A DNA stretch of 12,283 nucleotides, from the NCBI GenBank assembly GCA_023433265.1, contig JAEZDR010000097.1:1-12283 (forward strand), given 5' to 3'. The notes beneath the pieces are model-generated. The model made no database searches, was not told where the DNA came from, and saw only the letters and a program-made list of their open reading frames with translations. A program made the translations under genes and the position numbers. Each line of letters begins with the position of its first letter. The first letter of the stretch is position 1. The DNA comes from Bacteroidota bacterium (lineage in GTDB: Bacteria; Bacteroidota; Bacteroidia; Chitinophagales; Chitinophagaceae). Positions 1-5,954 of the stretch are shown here, piece by piece.

Positions 1-36
1 AAGGGACATAAGGGACGAAAGGCACGAAAGGGACTA
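1..36. repeat. Tandem 9-bp repeat, AAGGGACNN type (about 4 units)
   Basis: Four consecutive 9-bp units start at positions 1, 10, 19 and 28: AAGGGACAT, AAGGGACGA, AAGGCACGA and AAGGGACTA. The array touches the window edge, so it may extend upstream. It shares the core GGGAC with the second array at 143-178. No coding function is apparent. The repeat is seen directly; its role is unknown. Confidence 0.75.
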
Positions 37-96
37 AAGAAGTGGGCAAACTTGCAGAGATCATGGCTAAAGCCCTTGCCATCTATTAGCTTGTTG

Positions 97-116
97 CTCC
101 GCCATAAATGGCGGAG
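97..116. repeat. 20-bp inverted repeat (9-bp arms)
   Basis: CTCCGCCAT and ATGGCGGAG are perfect inverted arms separated by AA. As RNA this would be a 7-bp GC-rich stem with a 6-nt loop. Neither strand has a U-tract directly after it, so it is not a textbook intrinsic terminator. It lies between the two G-rich 9-mer arrays upstream of prc. It may be a dispersed REP-like element, a binding site or the end of an upstream transcript; the sequence alone does not decide. Confidence 0.6.
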
Positions 117-142
117 TTAGAAAGATAGCAGGAGAAGGTGGA

Positions 143-178
143 GGTGGGACGGGTGGGACAGGTGGGACGTGTGGGTAG
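143..178 (+). repeat. G-rich tandem 9-bp repeat with G-quadruplex potential
   Basis: Units GGTGGGACG (143), GGTGGGACA (152), GGTGGGACG (161) and the degenerate TGTGGGTAG (170) repeat with an exact 9-bp period. Runs of three G at 146-148, 151-153, 155-157, 164-166 and 173-175 fit the canonical G3+N1-7 quadruplex pattern on the plus strand. More GGGAC cores follow at 198-202 and 214-218. The array lies about 140-175 bp before the prc start and could fall in its leader or promoter region. The repeat is seen; any folding or regulatory role is inference. Confidence 0.75.
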
Positions 179-317
179 ATAGCGGAAGTCACAGGAGGGG
201 ACATTAGGGAGAAGGGACTAGAGAGGTGTAGAAACCAAGATGCTTGAAGAAGCTGAGCAAAATCATTCAACTACGCTATAAGGTTGCTTATTTTGTTGGC
301 TCAACGCCTATTGTTGT

Positions 318-2387
318 ATGACGAAGCTCGTTTTTGCCCTACTTATTTTTATCTCTTTTACGTTGAATGCGCAGGAGGCGCCGGTGGCAAAAGCTGCCAA
401 CAATGCATTTACCCTCATTCGTATTGCTCAGCAAAAGCATGTGCAACCAAGACCGGTTAACGATAGCTTCTCCGCCCATGTTTTTGAAGCTGTTTTTGCC
501 GAGCTGGACCCTGCTAAACTATTCTTTACTTCTGAAGACGTTAATCTCCTGCAGCCCTACAGGCTAATGCTGGATGATGAAATAATGCAGAAGAAAACTG
601 TGTTTCTCACCAAGCTGGCTAGCCTTTATAAACATCGCATTGCACGGGCAGACTCTATTGTATCGCAGGTGGCTAAGAACAAGCTAAACTTGTTTTCTAC
701 AAGCTCTTTCAACAAGGATGAAGCCGAAGCGTGGGCTGCTACAACTGGCCTGTTAAAAGAAAAATGGATAAAGTTTGTTACTTACCAGGTTATTGCTGAT
801 GTAGCTGAACAATGTGTTGACACAGCCAACAACATTTTGCCCGGCCTGGAGAAAAGGGCTGACAGTTTGGAAGCTGTATCAAGAATGCGTTTGGTAAAAC
901 GTTACCAGCGACTGTTTCAACGCATGATGAACAGGCCCGGTGGACTGGAGCAGCTAGCCTACGATGATTATTGTAAAGCTGTAGCCGCAGCCTTTGATCC
1001 CCATACCGCCTTTCTTTCAAAAACGGAAAAGGAAAACTTTGAAGGTAGCCTTGGCAAGATGGGTTTTGATTTCGGTTTCCTGCTGGAAGAAAATGAAAGT
1101 GGGCAGGTAGTGGTAGAAAAACTCGTGCCGGGTACACAAGCTTTTAAATGCGGTTTGATAAACCGTGGTGATAAACTGCTGGCTATCCAGTGGGCTAAGA
1201 ATAACCCGATAGAGATGTCAGAAGCTTCGCTTGATGAAGTGCATCGCGCCCTGGCAGCAAATAACGATCAGGAAGTAAAGTTCAGCTTTAAAAAGCCCGA
1301 CGGAACCACGCGGCAGGTATCGCTCAGCAGGGAAGTGAAGCAGGAAAAAGAAGACGATGACGAAGATTGGGTATCAAGCTACCTCCTGCAAGGCCCCAAA
1401 AAAGTAGGTTATATTAAGCTGCCTTCGTTTTACGAAGACTGGGAGAATGAAGTAAACATAAACGGTTGTGCAAACGATGTTGCGAAGGAGATAATGAAAT
1501 TGAAGAAGGAAAACATACAGGCGTTGGTGCTGGACCTTCGGGATAACTCAGGCGGCTCGGCTAATGAGGCGGTGGAACTTGCCGGTATTTTCCTGGATGC
1601 TGGTCCCGTTGTTATGATAAAGATGCGCGATGAAAAGCCGGCCACTATCAAGGATCTGAATCGGGGTACATTGTACGACGGGCCGCTTGTAGTGATGGTT
1701 AACGAGTACAGTGCCTCCGCTTCTGAAATGTTTGCTGCCTGCATGCAGGATTATAACCGCGCACTTATTGTGGGTTCAACCACTTATGGAAAAGGGACCG
1801 GGCAGGTATTGCTACCGCTTGACACTACAATTTCAGAAGAAGACTTTCTCGCCGGTAAGAAAACGGCATCCTCTTTTATCAAGGTCACCTTATCAGAATT
1901 TTTCAGGGTGAACGGTTCGGCAACCCAGTTCAAGGGTGTGGAGCCCGATGTAGCCATTCCTACTGCTGCCACTGAAGTTTCGAGAGAACAGGATGAGAAA
2001 ACTGCTCTTCGGTTTTCAACCATCGAGGCAAATAAATACTACCGTCCGCTGCCCGCACTTGACAGGGCATCCGCTGTTCAGAAGGCGAAGGCTGCGATAT
2101 TGAACGATGATTATTTCAGGCAACTGGATTCCCTGAAATTGAAGCAGGTTGCAACAAACAAACAGCGTGTTTCGCTTAATTTGAAGACCTACCTGGCAGC
2201 CAATTATGCTAAGGAACAACCAACGCAGGAAACAAAGGATGCCAAACCTATATTTACAGTAGAGAATAACAGCTATGAGGCACAGCGCCTCCAGCTCAAC
2301 CCATCACAGCAATTCACCAATAATTTTTTCCGGAGCTTGCTGCAGTTGGACCCGGAACTCAAGATCGTTTACTCAATTTTACAATAG
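318..2387 (+). CDS. prc: Carboxy-terminal processing (tail-specific) protease, Prc/CtpA family
   Basis: A periplasmic serine protease of family S41 that cleaves proteins from their C-terminus and takes part in envelope protein maturation and turnover. The 689-residue length is close to E. coli Prc (682). An N-terminal signal peptide ends near LNA|Q (residues 16-19). A helical Prc N-terminal domain spans about 28-230, a PDZ domain about 240-335, the S41 catalytic core about 355-545, and the Prc-type C-terminal domain about 555-680. The Ser-Lys dyad is visible: S467 in the SASASEMF motif and K492 in TYGKGTGQ, with the same 25-residue spacing as in E. coli Prc. The ATG at 318 places the signal peptide correctly; no Shine-Dalgarno sequence is evident, as is usual in Bacteroidota. 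The next gene starts after 9 nt, so they are probably co-transcribed. The family assignment is secure; its substrates are unknown. Confidence 0.95.
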   Translation: MTKLVFALLIFISFTLNAQEAPVAKAANNAFTLIRIAQQKHVQPRPVNDSFSAHVFEAVFAELDPAKLFFTSEDVNLLQPYRLMLDDEIMQKKTVFLTKLASLYKHRIARADSIVSQVAKNKLNLFSTSSFNKDEAEAWAATTGLLKEKWIKFVTYQVIADVAEQCVDTANNILPGLEKRADSLEAVSRMRLVKRYQRLFQRMMNRPGGLEQLAYDDYCKAVAAAFDPHTAFLSKTEKENFEGSLGKMGFDFGFLLEENESGQVVVEKLVPGTQAFKCGLINRGDKLLAIQWAKNNPIEMSEASLDEVHRALAANNDQEVKFSFKKPDGTTRQVSLSREVKQEKEDDDEDWVSSYLLQGPKKVGYIKLPSFYEDWENEVNINGCANDVAKEIMKLKKENIQALVLDLRDNSGGSANEAVELAGIFLDAGPVVMIKMRDEKPATIKDLNRGTLYDGPLVVMVNEYSASASEMFAACMQDYNRALIVGSTTYGKGTGQVLLPLDTTISEEDFLAGKKTASSFIKVTLSEFFRVNGSATQFKGVEPDVAIPTAATEVSREQDEKTALRFSTIEANKYYRPLPALDRASAVQKAKAAILNDDYFRQLDSLKLKQVATNKQRVSLNLKTYLAANYAKEQPTQETKDAKPIFTVENNSYEAQRLQLNPSQQFTNNFFRSLLQLDPELKIVYSILQ

Positions 2388-2396
2388 ACCCTATTT

Positions 2397-3422
2397 ATGA
2401 AACTATTACTAACGTTTGCAACAGTTATTTGTCTCCTTACAAGCAAGGCCCAAACCTTTGATAACGCCGGAACATACATGACGGCGCTTAGCAACACTCA
2501 CGTTGAGATGGACCAAAAGTATATGGCTTACATGAGTGCATCGGCTCACGGAAAGCGTGCAAGAAAAGTGGAGAAGTTGAGAAAGGCGGTGGTTGAAGCC
2601 ATTTCTGAAAGTAAGTACAAAGCCTCCGGCCTCCCGTTTTATAAAGGCGATAAGTCGCTCAGGCAAAGCCATCTTGACTACATTCAAATGTGCTACCTCG
2701 TTTTCAATGACGACTATGAAAAGATAGTGAACATGGAGGAGATAGCAGAGCAGTCGTTTGATGAGATGGAGGCCTACCTTTTGCTCAGGGAAAAGACCGT
2801 AGAGAAGCTGAAAATGGCGGGGGATAAACTGCAGGCTGAAGTAAGGGCATTTGCTGCTAAGCATGATGTTGAGTTAATTGAAACTAAGTCGGCATTAGGC
2901 GAGAAGATGGCTTTAACAGGAGCAGTAAATCATTATTACAACAAGGTATATCTGCTGTTCTTTAAATGCAACTGGCAGCATAACCAAATGATTGAAGCTC
3001 TCAATCAACAAAAAGTAAATGCGGTAGAGCAAGCCCGGTCTTCGTTAGTTCGCTTTGCCACCGAAGGACTTGCTGTTTTAGACACCATGAAAGGATATAA
3101 CATGGACAAGTCGCTGGTACTTGCAGGCAAACACACCCTGCAATTATACAAGCGCGCAGCGGAAACAGAAATTCCTAAAATGATAGAGTTCCTGGTGAAG
3201 AAGGAAAATTTTGCTAAAATGGATAAAGCGATGAAGAGCAAGTCTTCCCCTTCGCAAGAAGAAATTGATGCTTTCAATAAGGAAGTGAAGGATTATAATG
3301 CATCAATAAAAGTTTATAACACAGCAAATGACAGCAGCAATAAGCTTTCAAATGAAGCTTACAACAGTTGGGAAAAGGCTGTTAAAGAGTTCTACGATCG
3401 CCACGTACCCCACTATAAGTAA
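2397..3422 (+). CDS. Exported helix-rich protein of unknown function
   Basis: 341 residues. The N-terminus (residues 1-18, MKLLLTFATVICLLTSKA, then Q19) is a typical signal peptide with an S-K-A cleavage site, so the protein should be exported. There is no lipobox cysteine and no later membrane segment. The mature part is rich in Lys and Glu and looks almost entirely alpha-helical, with likely coiled-coil character around residues 105-165 and 250-300. I recognise no catalytic motif. The general look recalls the LIC11966-type surface proteins annotated in some Bacteroidota and Leptospira, but that is a weak impression without a search. It starts 9 nt after prc and is probably in the same operon, so it may be an envelope factor related to, or a substrate of, the protease. 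That link is inference from position only. Confidence 0.8.
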   Translation: MKLLLTFATVICLLTSKAQTFDNAGTYMTALSNTHVEMDQKYMAYMSASAHGKRARKVEKLRKAVVEAISESKYKASGLPFYKGDKSLRQSHLDYIQMCYLVFNDDYEKIVNMEEIAEQSFDEMEAYLLLREKTVEKLKMAGDKLQAEVRAFAAKHDVELIETKSALGEKMALTGAVNHYYNKVYLLFFKCNWQHNQMIEALNQQKVNAVEQARSSLVRFATEGLAVLDTMKGYNMDKSLVLAGKHTLQLYKRAAETEIPKMIEFLVKKENFAKMDKAMKSKSSPSQEEIDAFNKEVKDYNASIKVYNTANDSSNKLSNEAYNSWEKAVKEFYDRHVPHYK

Positions 3423-3505
3423 GATTAAGTTTACCACGGTTGTTGCCACGTCTTTCGTAGTTAGCCCATCATCCTGCTATTAATGGAGGGAGCTTCAACC
3501 AACCG

Positions 3506-3548
3506 AAAATAGGCGCTAAGAAAACGCCTGTGTTAACAGACCTATTTT
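3506..3548 (+). terminator. Possible terminator or alternative-hairpin element
   Basis: AAAATAGG (3506-3513) pairs perfectly with CCTATTTT (3541-3548), which runs into a fifth T, giving an A-rich 5' arm and U-rich 3' arm. Inside it AGGCG (3511-3515) pairs with CGCCT (3525-3529). The two pairings share AGG at 3511-3513 and so exclude each other. The element lies 83 nt after the stop of the exported-protein gene. A terminator is plausible, but the stem is AT-rich and the loop long, so confidence is low. Confidence 0.35.
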
Positions 3549-3566
3549 TGATCACTTGTTAATTAT

Positions 3567-3597
3567 CTGGTTTAACTGCAAGGGGTTGTTAAAGCAG
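3567..3597 (+). other. Hairpin in the leader region of the response regulator
   Basis: CTGGTTTAAC (3567-3576) pairs with GTTAAAGCAG (3588-3597) over ten positions with a single G-G mismatch, leaving an 11-nt loop containing AGGGG. No U-tract follows, so a terminator is unlikely. It lies about 80 nt before the response regulator start. It could be an RNA leader structure or a protein-binding dyad. Confidence 0.35.
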
Positions 3598-3674
3598 CCG
3601 CCATATTCTTCACAACCTGCCCTGCATTTGGGTTTCATTAGCTTTTTCAGGAATATTTATTGCCTTTTAAGGGT

Positions 3675-4088
3675 ATGGAAACGCTAATGCCCACGATAAA
3701 AACAATATTGTTGATAGAGGATGACCTGGATATATCCGATGTAACAAACATCTTCCTTACGTCAAGAGGCTACAAGGTGGAGCATCACTTTGGTATGGAT
3801 AGTTACGAGAAATACCTGCGCGTTGTTAGGGAGGTGAAGCCTAACCTTATTCTGTCAGATATCTTCGTGCCTGGTATTGATGGTAAGAAGCTTTGTGAAT
3901 TCGTAAAAAGCGATGAAGATCTCAGCCATATTCCCTACATATTATATTCCGCTGCTAGTTTCAGCAGGAAGGAGATAGCCAATTTTCCTGGCGAGTACTT
4001 TCTTCCCAAGCCTTTCAGTCTCGATAAACTGGAGTCGGTAATTACCGAAGCGCTCCACGGAGAGAAAGAACGACAGGAAGCAGCTTAG
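3675..4088 (+). CDS. Single-domain response regulator (CheY-like receiver)
   Basis: A 137-residue receiver domain with no output domain, expected to be phosphorylated by a histidine kinase and to act by protein-protein contact. Counting from the ATG at 3675, the acidic pocket is E15-D16 (in LLIEDDLD), the phospho-acceptor is D62 (in LILSDIF), the switch Ser/Thr is S92 (in LYSAAS) and the conserved lysine is K112 (in FLPKPF). All key receiver residues are present. An ATG at 3687 is an equally plausible start, and a TTG at 3660 is open but less likely. AAGGG lies just before the 3675 ATG. No cognate kinase is in the window, so the gene is an orphan here. The last bases overlap the end of treZ on the other strand, which leaves no room for a separate terminator. 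Confidence 0.9.
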   Translation: METLMPTIKTILLIEDDLDISDVTNIFLTSRGYKVEHHFGMDSYEKYLRVVREVKPNLILSDIFVPGIDGKKLCEFVKSDEDLSHIPYILYSAASFSRKEIANFPGEYFLPKPFSLDKLESVITEALHGEKERQEAA

Positions 4089-5923
4089 AATTTACCTGAT
4101 GAAAGGATGATCACTTCGTGCAAGGCCACCTTCACCAGGTCGCCAGTGTTGTAATGCATTTGTTTCTTAATGTTGTTTTCCGGGCCCTCATCTTTCACAC
4201 CTGTTGATCGCAGAAGCAACTTCCACCCGTCTCTATGAAATGGGGCCTGTAATTCTATCGCCCTATTAGAGAAATTGAATAACGCACAAATGCTATGCTG
4301 TCCATCGGCTGCATGGCGGAGGAGTACTAGTGCTTCCTGCCCCACGGGCCATGCCTTTACATCTTTCTTTAGAAAGTTAGCAAGTGCAGGGTGGCTTTTG
4401 CGTAGCCCAATTAATTGTTTGTGCCAGTCGAGTAACAGCTTATGCTCCCCGGTATTGCGTTTTTCCCAGTGGAGTATACAGTTCTCAAAAGTTTTAGTAT
4501 CGTAGGGATCCGGCGCATTAAAAGGCCCGAAGGCAGCAAATTCTTTCTTTCTTCCTTCTCTCACCACTTCAACAAGTTGTTGATCGTGATGGCTTACAAA
4601 GAAAAAGAAAGGAGCCGTTTCTCCATATTCCTCACCCATAAACAGCATAGGTATGTAAGGCGAAAGCACTAAAGCTGCCGCAGCAAGCTTCTGCTTTTCA
4701 AAGGTTACCAATACGCTCAGCCTTTCGCCGTTTACGCGGTTGCCTACCTGGTCATGATTAAGATTAAAGGCGATAAACTTATTGCCATCAACTCCTATAG
4801 AGGAACTGCCATGCTTTCTTTTCCTAAACTCAACCCATTCGCCGCTATGTACAAAGCCATCTGTGTATGCTTTAGCCAACTGCTCCATTGTTCCAAAGTC
4901 GGCATACCTCTCCCTGCCTTCTTCATCCAGCATCACGTAAAGGGCATGGTGAAAGTCGTCCAGCCATTGTGCATGCATGCCCATGCCACCCTTGTGGGTT
5001 GGATGTACACTCCTTGGGCTATTGTAGTCGCATTCTGCAGTAAGGTAAAGTCGTCTCCCAAGCTTTTCCTGCAAAGCAGTTACTTCTTCTGACAGCAATT
5101 GCCAGAAGCTTACCGCGGAGTGATCATACATCTCGTGAACAGCATCCAGCCTCAGGCCATCAATGTGGTAGTGTTTAAACCAGTGAAGCGCATTGTTTAC
5201 AAAATAGTCTTTAACTCCATCGCTCCACTCTCCGTCAAAGTTCACTGCGTCGCCCCAGGGCACATTATACCGATTTGTAAAATACGGGGCAAACTGTGAG
5301 AGGTAATTGCCCTCGGGGCCAAGGTGATTGTATACTACATCAAGAAATACAGCAATGCCTTCTTTGTGGCATGCATCCACCAGTTTCTTCAATCCTTCGG
5401 GCCCTCCATAACTATGATGCACCGCATATGGGAATACTCCATCGTACCCCCAGTTGCGGTTGCCTGGAAACTGGGACACAGGCATCAGTTCTATCACATT
5501 AATTCCTGTATCAGCAAGGTCTTTCAGGCGGGGTATGATGGCTTCAAAACTGCCTTCGGTTGTAAACGTGCCTACATGCAGTTCATAAAGCACTGCCTGC
5601 TTCAGGTCTATCCCCTTCCAATCGGAATCCTGCCAATGATGTTGCCCGTGGTCTACCACTGCAGAGGGCCCGTGTACATCTTCCCGCTGGTAATGCGAAG
5701 CAGGATCCGGATAGCTATTTTCCGCGCTCATCTTAAACCTATATAGCGTGCCCGCTGCTATATTATCTGCGAGACAACTGTGGTACCCTGCATTCTTCTG
5801 CATTGCAATCAAACGGTCGCCCGCATCATCCATAATAACAAGCTCCACTTTGTCAAGCAGAGGTGCCCACACAGTAAACTTGCATTGGTTGCTGCCAAGG
5901 TATTCTGCGCCAATGTTCCTCAT
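4085..5923 (-). CDS. treZ: Malto-oligosyltrehalose trehalohydrolase (TreZ)
   Basis: A GH13 enzyme (EC 3.2.1.141) that hydrolyses the alpha-1,4 bond next to the terminal trehalose unit of maltooligosyl-trehalose, releasing trehalose in the cytoplasm. The 612 residues start with an N-terminal E-set/CBM48-like domain (about 1-100), followed by the TIM barrel (about 108-450) and a C-terminal beta domain. Family signatures are visible: ELHVGTFT (114-121), region II GLRLDAVHEM with nucleophile D260, acid/base E297 in AECDYNSPR, and the transition-state Asp D391 in NHDQVGNR, a TreZ hallmark. The PFFFFVSHHD segment (438-447) corresponds to the TreZ-specific PFQFF(T)DH motif. The start is supported by AAGGATG upstream. 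It begins 31 nt after the GH13 gene and is probably co-transcribed with it. TreY, which makes its substrate, is not in the window. Confidence 0.93.
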   Translation of the reverse strand: MRNIGAEYLGSNQCKFTVWAPLLDKVELVIMDDAGDRLIAMQKNAGYHSCLADNIAAGTLYRFKMSAENSYPDPASHYQREDVHGPSAVVDHGQHHWQDSDWKGIDLKQAVLYELHVGTFTTEGSFEAIIPRLKDLADTGINVIELMPVSQFPGNRNWGYDGVFPYAVHHSYGGPEGLKKLVDACHKEGIAVFLDVVYNHLGPEGNYLSQFAPYFTNRYNVPWGDAVNFDGEWSDGVKDYFVNNALHWFKHYHIDGLRLDAVHEMYDHSAVSFWQLLSEEVTALQEKLGRRLYLTAECDYNSPRSVHPTHKGGMGMHAQWLDDFHHALYVMLDEEGRERYADFGTMEQLAKAYTDGFVHSGEWVEFRKRKHGSSSIGVDGNKFIAFNLNHDQVGNRVNGERLSVLVTFEKQKLAAAALVLSPYIPMLFMGEEYGETAPFFFFVSHHDQQLVEVVREGRKKEFAAFGPFNAPDPYDTKTFENCILHWEKRNTGEHKLLLDWHKQLIGLRKSHPALANFLKKDVKAWPVGQEALVLLRHAADGQHSICALFNFSNRAIELQAPFHRDGWKLLLRSTGVKDEGPENNIKKQMHYNTGDLVKVALHEVIILSSGKF

Positions 5924-5954
5924 ATACTCACATCCTTTTTTTTAAGCAGTGGTG

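Larger units (their letters stand above)
1..317. other. Non-coding region upstream of prc
   Basis: No convincing gene is present in these 317 bases. The content is the two G-rich 9-bp arrays, scattered GGGAC cores, and the palindrome at 97-116. The stretch 231-317 is of ordinary composition and presumably holds the prc promoter, but I found no clear match to the Bacteroidota TTTG / TAnnTTTG promoter elements. A minus-strand 67-codon ORF here is a by-product of the repeats. Confidence 0.6.
3423..3674. other. Structured intergenic region before the response regulator
   Basis: This 252-nt gap contains no ORF worth calling. It holds a pair of overlapping, mutually exclusive inverted repeats (3506-3548) and a second hairpin (3567-3597), listed separately. 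It must contain the 3' end of the prc transcript and the promoter of the response regulator. No clear TTTG / TAnnTTTG promoter pair could be assigned; TAGCTTTT at 3638-3645 is a one-mismatch -7 candidate without a well-placed -33 element. Confidence 0.5.

Noticed and set aside
67..270. Minus-strand ORF of 67 codons with Pro-rich repeats (PPVPPVPPPP)
   Set aside because: The Pro-rich repeat is the reverse reading of the G-rich 9-bp DNA array. There is no start context, domain or neighbour support.
790..1137. 115-codon minus-strand ORF inside prc
   Set aside because: Antisense to a clearly conserved protease; composition is that of a shadow frame.
2409..2864. 151-codon minus-strand ORF inside the exported-protein gene
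   Set aside because: Rich in Cys, His and Leu as expected from an antisense frame; the plus-strand gene has a signal peptide and operon position.
3660..3674. TTG at 3660 as the response-regulator start
   Set aside because: An ATG at 3675 follows AAGGG and leaves a complete receiver domain; the extra five residues add nothing recognisable.
5324..5746. 140-codon plus-strand ORF within treZ
   Set aside because: Lies opposite the conserved TreZ barrel; no recognisable domain.
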